Shown: one piece after another, positions 1 to 10,189 of the stretch
How the letters are laid out: every line of letters begins with the position of its first letter
Numbering within the stretch: position 1 is the first letter of the stretch
Source of the DNA: an uncultured Armatimonadota bacterium
GTDB taxonomy: Bacteria > Armatimonadota > Fimbriimonadia > Fimbriimonadales > Fimbriimonadaceae
DNA length: 64,000 nucleotides
Reading direction: 5' to 3'
Assembly (NCBI GenBank): GCA_903899015.1
Contig: CAIUHP010000025.1
Span: 62,001-126,000, forward strand
Translations under genes and position numbers: made by a program
The notes under the pieces: model-generated
What the model saw: the letters and a program-made list of their open reading frames with translations, nothing else
Told to the model about the DNA's origin: nothing
Databases searched by the model: none

Positions 1-701
1 ACGATGATGCCACTCAACTCAGGAACTCCGTGAGGGGCAATGGACGAAATCAAAAACGGTAGTTTTCCTACGACGGCCATCTCATGACCGAGAGCACCCA
101 ATATCGCGCCGTTATTAAACAGGAAGTAGACGGAAACAACCCCAAAACTGCCCGCTCCCACTGCTCCCGTAATAATGGAAGTTCGCGGGTTATTCGATGC
201 ATAGAACCCAGCCATCATTCCCGATTCGGTGCTCGATCGTTCGTCAAATTTCCCCGATCGCCAGCTATCAAAAAGCTTATCCATCTGAGGCGGAATGACC
301 TTGTCCTTCGCATCCGGAACGCAAGCCAAAATCCCGGCAACGAAAAAGGCTGAACCAAAGAAGATCGCTGCACTCACGAAGATGAACCAACGATTTCGTC
401 GAACGGTTTGAGCGCTAAGTTCGACCGCTTCTTGAAGCGTTTTTAAAAACGGCTTTCCGGGTGCGCGATAGAGAATCCCGTAAGCTCGACCAGAAAGATC
501 ATTTAAGAAGGCGATGAGTGGGACGTTTGTCGACTTTGTACGCGCAATCGAGAGATCGGTGGAAGCGCGTCGATAAAGTTTGACGAGTTCACGAATCTCG
601 GCTCCTGAAAGGTTTCTTAAGCCTGACTCGCCCTTATCACAAAGCGCAGTTAGGCGTTGCCAGTCTGATTCGCGACGGTCGACGAAACTCTGTTCATTCA
701 T
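1..701 (-). CDS. SpoIIM-family (DUF95) integral membrane protein, C-terminus cut by window edge
   Basis: The reading frame starts at ATG 701 and stays open to the left edge, giving at least 233 residues that begin MNEQSFVDRRESDW. A soluble, helical N-terminal segment (residues 1-100) is followed by hydrophobic segments near 105-126 and 175-198, and by the motif HGVPEL near 224-229, which is typical of the stage II sporulation protein M / DUF95 family. In non-sporulating bacteria such genes usually sit with RDD, DUF58 and MoxR genes. Here the DUF58 and RDD genes are about 27 kb away, so the usual cluster looks dispersed. No clear ribosome-binding site precedes the ATG. The family assignment is firm; the biological role in this organism is unknown. 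Confidence 0.85.
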   Translation of the reverse strand, partial: MNEQSFVDRRESDWQRLTALCDKGESGLRNLSGAEIRELVKLYRRASTDLSIARTKSTNVPLIAFLNDLSGRAYGILYRAPGKPFLKTLQEAVELSAQTVRRNRWFIFVSAAIFFGSAFFVAGILACVPDAKDKVIPPQMDKLFDSWRSGKFDERSSTESGMMAGFYASNNPRTSIITGAVGAGSFGVVSVYFLFNNGAILGALGHEMAVVGKLPFLISSIAPHGVPELSGII

Positions 702-910
702 AACTATTTGAAATATTATAGAGTGGAACGGAACGTGAAGACCCATAGGATCGTCAGAACGTTGATGGTTGATCGGAATTCGTGATGTTCCGGTAGACTA
801 ATTTTCCAATTCGTAAAGATGACTGTAAAAAGTCCTCAACCGAAATGGAATGAAATCGTCTTAAAGAGCGTCTGTCGATTGTTGGCCAGATTGTGAGGAC
901 TTGTGAACGC

Positions 911-1006
911 ATGAGAAATCCATTAGTCGAGCCCCAGTTGCCAGCGCGACATCATCAACATCATTCCGTAATTGCCACTAGTGGTTTTCAAAGGCCCGTT
1001 GGATGA
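911..1006 (+). CDS. possible 31-residue upstream peptide overlapping the sigma factor start
   Basis: An ATG at 911, preceded by GAGGA about 11 nt upstream, opens a 31-codon frame (MRNPLVEPQLPARHHQHH...). It ends in TGA overlapping the sigma factor ATG as ATGA. The sigma factor has no ribosome-binding site of its own, so this small frame could supply ribosomes by translational coupling. The peptide has no recognisable family and could be chance; the overlap geometry is the only support. The rest of the 702-1002 gap shows no gene and presumably holds divergent promoters that I could not place with confidence. Confidence 0.3.
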   Translation: MRNPLVEPQLPARHHQHHSVIATSGFQRPVG

Positions 1007-1857
1007 GCTCAAACCCGCACTCGTCGGATCCCGAAGACGGCATACCTAGTTACCTAAGCCGTTTGACGCAGGCCCCTCTCCTTAAACCTGAGGAGGAGGT
1101 GGAATTAACACGCGCGGTTCAAGCCGGTGATAAGAACGCCAAGCAACGACTTATTGAGTCAAATATGCGCTTGGTTATCAACATCGCGAAGACCTACCGC
1201 AATCGTGCCATTCCGCTGGAAGACCTGATACAAGAGGGCGCAATTGGTCTGATGCAGGCGGCTGAGCGGTTTGACCCTGAAAAGGGATTTCGATTCTCCA
1301 CTTACGCCACTCACTGGATCCGGCAGGCAATCGGTCGCGCGATTGACAACAAGTCAAAAGCCATTCGCCTTCCAGCCCACGTTTCCCAATCGCTTAGACG
1401 AGTAGAAAAAGAGCGACTCAGGCTCGCCCGTGAGCTTGGATATGATCCCGGGCCCGAGCAGGTTGCAGCGGCAATGGGCATCAGCGCCAAGAAACTTCTG
1501 ACTCTACTTCAATCCTCGCAAGATCTCCTTTCCTTGGATATGGCGGTTGGAGATAGCGGAGGGATGACTCTCGGCGGAATGCTCAAAGACAACACCAACG
1601 CCGATCCCGAGACTTTGATGCTCAGTCAGGAGATGATTACTGAACTCCAACGCATCCTGCTGGAACTGAATGACCGAGAGCAGCGCGTGATGCGCCTGAG
1701 ATTTCGCCTTGACGGCAATGAAATGCCGCTCCAAGAAGATATTGCCAAAGAGATGAAGCTCTCTCGAGAACGAGTTCGACAAATCGAAGTTCAAGCGATC
1801 AAAAAACTGCGTGCACTTGCTCAGAGAAGACGCTTGAAAGATATGCTCAATAAGTAG
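1003..1857 (+). CDS. RNA polymerase sigma-70 family factor (RpoD/SigA-like, group 1/2)
   Basis: This 284-residue protein has the classical sigma-70 order. Region 1.2 (residues 9-40, IPSYLSRLTQAPLL) is followed by region 2 (about 50-120, with DLIQEGAIGLMQAAERFDP and the -10 recognition segment FSTYATHWIRQAIGRAI), then region 3 and region 4 with the helix-turn-helix at the C-terminus (LSRERVRQIEVQAIKKLR). It lacks the long acidic N-terminal region 1.1 of a large housekeeping RpoD, so it may be either a short primary factor or a group 2 paralogue. The ATG is chosen because region 1.2 follows at once; no own Shine-Dalgarno is visible. Confidence 0.93.
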   Translation: MSSNPHSSDPEDGIPSYLSRLTQAPLLKPEEEVELTRAVQAGDKNAKQRLIESNMRLVINIAKTYRNRAIPLEDLIQEGAIGLMQAAERFDPEKGFRFSTYATHWIRQAIGRAIDNKSKAIRLPAHVSQSLRRVEKERLRLARELGYDPGPEQVAAAMGISAKKLLTLLQSSQDLLSLDMAVGDSGGMTLGGMLKDNTNADPETLMLSQEMITELQRILLELNDREQRVMRLRFRLDGNEMPLQEDIAKEMKLSRERVRQIEVQAIKKLRALAQRRRLKDMLNK

Positions 1858-1888
1858 GATCGCAAACAACAGAGCTTGCTGGCGATCC
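1857..1888 (+). terminator. weak hairpin at the sigma factor stop codon
   Basis: GGATCGC (1857-1863) pairs with GCGATCC (1882-1888) around an 18-nt loop that can form a small inner CAG/CTG helix. There is no U-run after it, so it is at best a weak or factor-dependent terminator, or an mRNA 3' end stabiliser. Confidence 0.25.
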
Positions 1889-1996
1889 ATTCTCGAACTG
1901 CTTCGAGCGTCTCTCGTACTCCCTATCTTGGTGACCATTCCTGTTGCCTGCTAACGATCTCGCTAACCCCTTAAAGTTCGTCCGGTAATCTAAGCC

Positions 1997-3553
1997 ATGA
2001 GTCTTATCGGCCCAGTGGGGAGGAAAAGGCCAAAGGCACGAATCGCAATTGCGATGTTGTACTTTGTCCTGACCGTGGGTGCGATCACAACTCTCTATCC
2101 ATTCGTGTTGATGATCACGACGGGATTGAAGGGACCGACAGATCAGGCGGACAATCGAGTCGTTCCGGCATATTTGGTCGACAACACCGAATTAGAAAAG
2201 AAGTACATCGACGATAAATACGCGGGCGATAAATTTGCGATCAACGCGAATCAAATTGGATCGAAGGCCCCTACCGACACACTAAAAAAATACGAGGCGT
2301 TTCTCCTTCAACTTTCCCCTGAATATTGGCAAGCGGGGTTTCGGAATGCGCCCGTGCAAGTGACGAGTCGCACGACGATCCTCTACCACGACTGGTTGAA
2401 AAGGAAATATCCATCGATCGAGCTTCTCAATCGAGCCTACATTGAAGAAAACGTTGGGTTTCAGACCGTTATGCCTCCTGCGGAACTGTTTGACCAGCAA
2501 GACTGGAAGCCGACTCCTGGGCCCAAGTGGTTGGAGTGGATACAGTTCAAGAAGACCTTGCCTGTCGAGTTCAGAATTCCGGTTCGAACTCAGTTCATGT
2601 TTCAAAGATTTCTTGCGTCCCATTTCAAAAATCAACTTGATAAAGTGCCTGCAAACATCAAGCAGTCTGCTGTGACCTTTGAACAAATCCCCCTACCTAA
2701 CCTCGATCATTTGAGCACGGCGGATGTCCTTGTCCGTCAATTTCTAAGTCACGAACCGAAATACTTCGTGGATCATCCGGTCGAACGAAAGTGGAAAACG
2801 TTCATCGGTTCAGACGAGCCCATGCCCATTGCGGCGGCGAACCACGCCTTCGTAGAAAGTCACAGCGGCCCCGTTCGCCAAGAGTTTGCGGGAAGAAATT
2901 ATGGCTACGTACTGGACTACATTCTTCTCAACGGACGAGCGGTTTGGAATACGATTTTCTTCTGCTTGCTGTCCATCCTGACGCAGCTCACGGTAAATCC
3001 GATTGCCGCATATGCACTGTCTCGGTATCCCGTAAAGCAATCGGGAAAGATCCTTATATTCTTGCTTGCGACCATGGCCTTCCCAGCGGAAGTCGCGATG
3101 ATCCCGTCTTTTCTTCTCCTTAAGGACCTCGGCCTCCTCAACACGTTTGCCGCGTTGGTTCTGCCGGGAGCAGCATCGGGATATATGATTTTCCTGTTGA
3201 AAGGGTTCTTCGATTCACTTCCTCAAGAGTTATTTGAAGCGGGTTCCATCGATGGAGCAAAGGAGACGACGATGATGCTCCGGATTGCTTTCCCATTGTC
3301 TCGCCCCGTACTGGGTTATCTTGCGCTTCTGGCATTCATGGGATCGTATGGTGCCTTCATCTATGCCTTCCTCGTTGCCCAAGATCAGCGGGTCTGGACC
3401 CTCATGGTTTGGATCTATCAACTCCAAAGTAGCGGTGCTCCTAAAGCGGTGGTAATGGCCGCGTTGACCCTGGCCGCGGTACCAACTTTGCTGGTCTTCC
3501 TATGCGCCCAAAGAGTCATCATGAGGGGAATCGTCTTACCGGGCGAGCGCTGA
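1997..3553 (+). CDS. carbohydrate ABC transporter permease, MalG type, with large extracytoplasmic insertion
   Basis: This 518-residue inner-membrane permease has a first membrane helix at 15-38, then about 255 residues of soluble sequence, then the usual five-helix MetI-like domain from about 315. The EAA loop that contacts the ATPase reads EAGSIDGAKETTMMLRIAFP near 414-433, as in MalG/UgpE-type sugar permeases, and the C-terminus IVLPGE is also typical. Ordinary MalG proteins are about 280 residues, so the extra mass lies between helix 1 and helix 2 and should face the periplasm. Around 129-147 the insertion reads YHDWLKRKYPSIELLNRAY, which resembles a segment of GH42-like glycosidases. No ATPase or binding protein is adjacent. 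A likely partner is the binding-protein/permease fusion at 44801. Confidence 0.88.
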   Translation: MSLIGPVGRKRPKARIAIAMLYFVLTVGAITTLYPFVLMITTGLKGPTDQADNRVVPAYLVDNTELEKKYIDDKYAGDKFAINANQIGSKAPTDTLKKYEAFLLQLSPEYWQAGFRNAPVQVTSRTTILYHDWLKRKYPSIELLNRAYIEENVGFQTVMPPAELFDQQDWKPTPGPKWLEWIQFKKTLPVEFRIPVRTQFMFQRFLASHFKNQLDKVPANIKQSAVTFEQIPLPNLDHLSTADVLVRQFLSHEPKYFVDHPVERKWKTFIGSDEPMPIAAANHAFVESHSGPVRQEFAGRNYGYVLDYILLNGRAVWNTIFFCLLSILTQLTVNPIAAYALSRYPVKQSGKILIFLLATMAFPAEVAMIPSFLLLKDLGLLNTFAALVLPGAASGYMIFLLKGFFDSLPQELFEAGSIDGAKETTMMLRIAFPLSRPVLGYLALLAFMGSYGAFIYAFLVAQDQRVWTLMVWIYQLQSSGAPKAVVMAALTLAAVPTLLVFLCAQRVIMRGIVLPGER

Positions 3554-3572
3554 TCTCGGTCACAATGATCCA

Positions 3573-4772
3573 ATGCCCGCTGCCAATCAATCGTTAACGC
3601 CCCTCCAAGAAGCCGCGTTACGGCGCGATTGGAAGCTTTTTACCGCTCTCACGTTTCTGTTTGGGTTTGGCTTCCAATTGTATAGCGGCCCCTTCCAGAA
3701 CTTTCTACGCGATGTTCTTCATGCCAACGAAATCACCCTCGGCGGTTTGGAATCCATGCGCGAGATTCCGGGACTTCTCGCGGCACTCACGGCAGGCACC
3801 CTCGTCGCTTTTGCCGAATCCCGAATTGCAGCCCTTGGATTAGTGGTTGCGGGAATCGGAATTGCCGTAAGCGGGCGGATGCATTCGTTTTGGACCTTGG
3901 TTTCGATCACGGTCTTTTGGTCGGTTGGTTTTCATCTTTGGGCAACCGTACAAAGTGCGATTACTCTCTCACTAGCCCGAGGGAAAGAAGGTGGAAGACA
4001 CTTAGGCAGGATGTCTGCCGTGAGTGCAGTCGCAACCATCGGAGGCTTAGGGACAGCATTCGCTCTCGCGGAGCTGTTTAAGAAAATGCCTTATGACGTT
4101 TACTTCGTTTTAGGTGGAATCGCCATTGCAGCGGCGGGTTTTCTGTGCAGTCGTCTTTCGACTCATGCCGAGGGAGGTCCGCGCAGCCGAATCGTGTTTC
4201 GAAAGGAGTATGGCCTCTATTACATTCTCACTTTCTTGGAAGGTTGTCGACGGCAAATCTTCTCAATTTTCGCCTCCTTTGCTCTGATCATCGTTTACGG
4301 AGTTCCGGTCCAGAACATGCTGTTGCTTCAGTTGGTCAACTCCGTTTTGATCGCGATGACCGCTCCCAAAATTGGAAAACTTGTTGATAAGATCGGTGAA
4401 AAGGGCCCTCTCACGTTCTACTCAGTCGGCTTGATTCTGGTCTTTTTGGGCTACTCAACTTTTCAAAACGTCGGTGCACTTTATGCCCTCTTCCTACTCG
4501 ATAACATCCTGTTTTCGTTCGGCGTGGGCTTTACGGTGTATCTCAACCGAATCGTACGCCCGGGAGAATTGACACCTTGTCTCGCGATGGGTACGACCAT
4601 GAATCACATTGCCGCTGTCACTGTTCCCATTGGTGGAGCGATCTTGTGGAAGGAGACCAACAACTACCAGTATCCGTTTTGGGTTGGTGTGTTCATCGCG
4701 TGTATTTCTTGGTTTGCCATGCGATTTCTTCCGTCCGGTCCGATTCCAGAAAAGCAACTGAAGTCTGTTTAG
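3573..4772 (+). CDS. major facilitator superfamily transporter
   Basis: This 399-residue protein is hydrophobic throughout, with about twelve predicted membrane helices in two halves separated by a polar stretch near residue 200 (GGPRSRIVFRKEY). It follows the MalG-type permease after 19 nt and precedes the GH172 glycosidase by about 40 nt, all on one strand, so the three probably form one sugar-uptake/processing operon. That suggests a sugar or oligosaccharide substrate, but no residue pattern lets me name it. There is no obvious Shine-Dalgarno; the ATG at 3573 is the first in frame after the permease stop. Confidence 0.82.
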   Translation: MPAANQSLTPLQEAALRRDWKLFTALTFLFGFGFQLYSGPFQNFLRDVLHANEITLGGLESMREIPGLLAALTAGTLVAFAESRIAALGLVVAGIGIAVSGRMHSFWTLVSITVFWSVGFHLWATVQSAITLSLARGKEGGRHLGRMSAVSAVATIGGLGTAFALAELFKKMPYDVYFVLGGIAIAAAGFLCSRLSTHAEGGPRSRIVFRKEYGLYYILTFLEGCRRQIFSIFASFALIIVYGVPVQNMLLLQLVNSVLIAMTAPKIGKLVDKIGEKGPLTFYSVGLILVFLGYSTFQNVGALYALFLLDNILFSFGVGFTVYLNRIVRPGELTPCLAMGTTMNHIAAVTVPIGGAILWKETNNYQYPFWVGVFIACISWFAMRFLPSGPIPEKQLKSV

Positions 4773-4813
4773 TCATAGCAGCGTGATTGAAGGGGTATAC
4801 CCACCATCACGCC

Positions 4814-6823
4814 ATGATCTTGCACACTGCTTTGGCCCTTTACTCCCTGCTATCTCTGAGCCAGGGTTCGCACCGTGTCGATATAAGCTCCTTGCTCAAA
4901 GACATGGCCAATTCAGATCTTCTCGCCAAGCTCGATTCCGTTCCTTACAAACAGGTTCAAGCAAGCAGTTATGATCGAAAGCAGACCGACCCCAAAGATC
5001 CCGTAACTTGGTTTGCAAACGAAGATTACGGGCAGTTTATTCGGACCGAACGAGTTGGAGATCGAACGGAATGGGTGGTGATGGACCATCAGGGCCCAGG
5101 AGCGATTACACGCATTTGGACCCCACTCCTGGGCGACAAAGACAAAATGATTGTGCGGTTCTACTTTGATGGCGCAAAACAGCCTGCAATAGAAGAGAAT
5201 TTCAACGACCTCCTCCGTGGCCGTGGGAAGATTGCCCCTCCGTTTGCTTACGTCGCATGGCCCGAGCCTAATGTTGCGGACGGAGTCGGGGGAGACTGCT
5301 ATTTCCCGATACCCTATGCCAAATCTTGCAAGGTAACCCTAAGTGAAGTCCCGTTCTATTACGCAATTAGCTATCGAGCATACGCTCCAAATACAGCCGT
5401 AAAGACCTTTACGTGGGACGACTTCAACCGGTCCAAGCCTCTCGCATTAATCACTGCCAAAACACTAGGTGAGTGGCACCCATCCCCTCTAAAGGCTGTT
5501 GCCCAATCCGTTTCTAACGTAAAACCTCTTGAAGTCGACCTACCATCCGGGGCTAAGGCGGTTTCCGAACTCACTCTGAAAGTCGGCGCAGATATCGATC
5601 GTCAGGCTTTGCGTTCAACCGTCATTGAAATGACCTTTGATGGCAATCGAAGTGTGTGGTGTCCGATCGGTGAATTCTTTGGCTGTGGAGTTACCCTCAA
5701 GCCACTTTGGGATCGCTTTCGGTATGTCGGAGCAGATGGAACGCTCTCGTCACGTTGGACGATGCCTTACCAGCATCACGCCAAGCTGAGGATTCTCAAC
5801 TTGACTAATCGGCCAATTAGCGTGGCGCTTTCCTACCAAGTCAAGCCGTGGACTTGGGATGACCGTTCGATGATTTTTCACAGTACTTGGCGCTTTCAAG
5901 ATTCGCTTCCCACAATGCCTCGAAGCGACTGGAATTACTTAGAAGCGTCGGGAAAGGGTAGATACGTCGGAGACACCTTGACAGTCATGAACCCCTCTGC
6001 CAATTGGTACGGGGAGGGAGATGAGCGGGTCTATGTTGATGGCGAGACCTTTCCGTCTACATTGGGTACCGGAACTGAGGACTACTATGGCTATGCATGG
6101 GGAATGGACGAACATTGGTCATCTGCCTTCATGTCCATGCCACTTAGGGGTCGGAAAGGACGAGAGAACTGGACCGGATTTACGACAACAAGCCGTGTTC
6201 GTGGATTGGATGATGTGCCCTTTCAGAGTCACCTAAAGTTCGATATGGAGATTTGGCATTGGGCAAACTGCGAGGAAAATTACTCTGCAGCGACCTTCTG
6301 GTATGGAATGCCAAGCACCACATCCAACCGCACTCCTTCGCCTGGAAGCGCGAGTGAAGAGGTGGCTGAACCCACGACGGCGGGAATCAAGGGTGCGATC
6401 GAGTGTGAGACGATGGATGTGTTGGGGAAATCTTCTGGAGTTCAGATCGGCACTCAAAACGCGGGTCTCGTTGAAGGAGCTTGGAGTGGTGGCGAGCAGC
6501 TATTCGTTCAGGCCACCGCAATCGGACAATATGTTGACCTCGCTCTTCCCGTTCCCAAATCGGGCCGCTATCAGGTGCTCCTTTATGCGACAAAGAGTTA
6601 CGATTACGGAATTTGGAAGGCTTCCTTTAACGGCGTTGCGGGATCCAAGATTGACTTCTGGGGGAGCAAACCAACCGTATTGGGGCCTGTCAGCCTTGGG
6701 ACATTCGAATTCAATACGGACAAGGCAACGCTCCATCTTGAAGTGATTGGGTCGAACGAGAAGTCGACCGGTTCCAAGTTTTATACCGGTCTCGACTGCG
6801 TCGTCCTAAAGCCCATTTTATAA
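4814..6823 (+). CDS. secreted DUF2961 / GH172-family glycoside hydrolase with C-terminal carbohydrate-binding-like domain
   Basis: From ATG 4814 the 669-residue protein opens with a signal peptide (MILHTALALYSLLSLSQG); the frame also allows a TTG start at 4787. The body matches DUF2961: GPGAITRIWTP near residue 95, an acidic jelly-roll core, and the family hallmark GTGTEDYYGYAWG near 418. DUF2961 was reclassified as GH172 after fructofuranosidase activity was shown for members; the substrate here is unknown. Residues from about 530 (IECETMDVLG ... GLDCVVLK) form a separate beta-sandwich resembling a CBM35-like carbohydrate-binding module. Its place after two transporter genes fits glycan breakdown outside the inner membrane followed by import. 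Confidence 0.85.
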   Translation: MILHTALALYSLLSLSQGSHRVDISSLLKDMANSDLLAKLDSVPYKQVQASSYDRKQTDPKDPVTWFANEDYGQFIRTERVGDRTEWVVMDHQGPGAITRIWTPLLGDKDKMIVRFYFDGAKQPAIEENFNDLLRGRGKIAPPFAYVAWPEPNVADGVGGDCYFPIPYAKSCKVTLSEVPFYYAISYRAYAPNTAVKTFTWDDFNRSKPLALITAKTLGEWHPSPLKAVAQSVSNVKPLEVDLPSGAKAVSELTLKVGADIDRQALRSTVIEMTFDGNRSVWCPIGEFFGCGVTLKPLWDRFRYVGADGTLSSRWTMPYQHHAKLRILNLTNRPISVALSYQVKPWTWDDRSMIFHSTWRFQDSLPTMPRSDWNYLEASGKGRYVGDTLTVMNPSANWYGEGDERVYVDGETFPSTLGTGTEDYYGYAWGMDEHWSSAFMSMPLRGRKGRENWTGFTTTSRVRGLDDVPFQSHLKFDMEIWHWANCEENYSAATFWYGMPSTTSNRTPSPGSASEEVAEPTTAGIKGAIECETMDVLGKSSGVQIGTQNAGLVEGAWSGGEQLFVQATAIGQYVDLALPVPKSGRYQVLLYATKSYDYGIWKASFNGVAGSKIDFWGSKPTVLGPVSLGTFEFNTDKATLHLEVIGSNEKSTGSKFYTGLDCVVLKPIL

Positions 6824-6831
6824 ATGAAATG

Positions 6832-6860
6832 ACCCGATGTTGAGACTATCAACATCGGGT
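6832..6860. terminator. hairpin between convergent GH172 and gyrB genes
   Basis: A perfect 12-bp inverted repeat, ACCCGATGTTGA and TCAACATCGGGT with a 5-nt loop, lies in the 64-nt gap between two genes that end facing each other. A long U-run is missing on either side, but placement and symmetry favour a bidirectional terminator or 3'-end stabiliser. Confidence 0.6.
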
Positions 6861-6887
6861 CGACCGTAGCGGCTAGCTAGCTTAATC

Positions 6888-8993
<2,106 letters not shown>

Positions 8994-9054
8994 TTACTTT
9001 TTCGACACTAAGAACGCTTGGTATGATGCGTTTACAGGCACGAATTGAACCTAA

Positions 9055-9063
9055 ATTATACCA
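9055..9063 (-). promoter_or_regulatory. candidate extended -10 promoter of gyrB
   Basis: Read on the minus strand the site is TGGTATAAT, a perfect -10 hexamer with the TGn extension. No good -35 element is seen 17 nt further upstream, as is common for extended -10 promoters. It would give a leader of about 60 nt before the gyrB ATG. Confidence 0.45.
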
Positions 9064-9117
9064 GATAACCAGACGGTGGACGGGCATAATATGGCTCACC
9101 GGACGAGACCACGTTAT

Positions 9118-9197
9118 TGTTAAGTGAATGTTAAACCCTTAATAATCGCTTTGTAATTGCTGATCCTTTAGCATGGGGGTGTGTTAAGACCTTAACA
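9118..9197 (+). promoter_or_regulatory. TGTTAA repeats and inverted repeat upstream of the secreted protein gene
   Basis: TGTTAA occurs at 9118, 9129 and 9182. The last copy is half of a perfect inverted repeat, TGTTAAG-AC-CTTAACA (9182-9197), ending 20 nt before the ATG at 9218. This looks like an operator array for an unidentified regulator. It lies between gyrB and the outward-facing gene. Confidence 0.35.
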
Positions 9198-9217
9198 AAG
9201 TGCACAATCTCGTCGAT

Positions 9218-9721
9218 ATGCTAAATCGAACTTATTTAGCTGCGTTTTCCGCAGCTTGCCTCATGGGTGTGGCTGGCAGCGCAATGGCCGACGACATCAA
9301 ATTCCACTCGATTGGAGACGGCTCCGTCTACGAGAAACCCCTTACCAACTTACAAGGCAAGTGGCAAAACGAAATCGGTGTTGCAGCTCCATTGGCCACA
9401 AGTGGACCTTGGACCCTGAAGTACAACATTGCCTACCTCCAGACTTTCCCGCTCAAGACCAAGGTTGGACCTCTGTGGACTTCCGGAATTGGCCTCGTTT
9501 ACGAATTTGACAAGACTTCCGTAGTCAAGTCGGGAATTTACACCAAAACGAAGAACGATCTCTTCGGAACTTGGGTTCAAGAATCGGGTTACACCGCTCG
9601 AACTAGAATGGGTCAGTACGGCCTCGTGCTTAACGCTGGTTACATCTTCAAATACCCATTTTCGTCACACGCCGGTCCTAAGTGGCAGGTCGGTCTTGCT
9701 TTGAACTACTACTTCAAGTAA
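9218..9721 (+). CDS. secreted, outer-membrane beta-barrel-like protein of unknown function
   Basis: From ATG 9218 the 167-residue product begins with a clear signal peptide (MLNRTYLAAFSAACLMGVAGSAMA, cleavage near ADD); a GTG at 9200 is an alternative start. The mature part alternates polar and hydrophobic residues in short strands rich in Gly, Tyr and Trp (GPLWTSGIGLVYEF, YGLVLNAGYIF, WQVGLALNYYF) and ends in an aromatic-rich strand, as outer-membrane barrels do. About eight strands could be drawn. No family name is recognised. A transport or structural role is possible but not shown. Confidence 0.7.
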   Translation: MLNRTYLAAFSAACLMGVAGSAMADDIKFHSIGDGSVYEKPLTNLQGKWQNEIGVAAPLATSGPWTLKYNIAYLQTFPLKTKVGPLWTSGIGLVYEFDKTSVVKSGIYTKTKNDLFGTWVQESGYTARTRMGQYGLVLNAGYIFKYPFSSHAGPKWQVGLALNYYFK

Positions 9722-9779
9722 ATCTGGAAGTAAATCAACTCGAGGGTTCGATTCGTGAAGACGGATCGGACCCTTTTCA

Positions 9780-10178
9780 TTACAGGCTGGCCATCCACGG
9801 CGGCCGTTTCATTGACTTCAATAACTCGGCAAAGTTGCCGAGAATTCCCTTTGCAACGATGACGGGAACTCCCTTCAAAAAGGGATCGGCGTTCAGGATT
9901 TTGACAATTTCGTCTGTTGAAGGATCTTTTAGGTCCGTGCTTAAGATAATCGCGTCCGGACGGACTTCTCCCCTGGCCCGCAAGAGCAGATCTTTACCGT
10001 TTTTAGCAACATCGACCTGAAGTCCATGTCGTGCAGCATTGACTTGGGCCAGCCTAACGAGGCTCCGATTGCTATGACAGACCAAGACTCGATGCGTCGA
10101 ATCTCCTACGATTCTTCGATCCATATTGTTTTGAACGTACAGGAGGTTATGGGGTTGCATCCAGGCGGAAGAAGCCAT
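9780..10178 (-). CDS. degenerate receiver-like (pseudo-receiver) protein
   Basis: This 132-residue protein folds in pattern like a CheY receiver (HRVLVCHSNRSLV, then DAIILSTDLKDPSTDEIVKIL, then VPVIVAKG). The acidic pair normally at the end of the first strand is replaced by CHS, and the phospho-acceptor Asp aligns with Ser in IILSTDL. It therefore should not be phosphorylated in the usual way and may act by protein binding. It is divergent from pyrD, with starts about 10 nt apart. A start at Met19 (10124) is possible and would remove a non-conserved N-terminus. Confidence 0.6.
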   Translation of the reverse strand: MASSAWMQPHNLLYVQNNMDRRIVGDSTHRVLVCHSNRSLVRLAQVNAARHGLQVDVAKNGKDLLLRARGEVRPDAIILSTDLKDPSTDEIVKILNADPFLKGVPVIVAKGILGNFAELLKSMKRPPWMASL

Positions 10179-10189
10179 AATTGATCACG

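Noticed and set aside
1504-1938. 144-codon minus-strand frame
   Set aside because: It is antisense to the sigma factor gene, whose conserved regions 3 and 4 occupy the same bases.
6303-6746. 147-codon open frame inside the GH172 gene
   Set aside because: It overlaps a confidently assigned domain in another frame and shows no family features.
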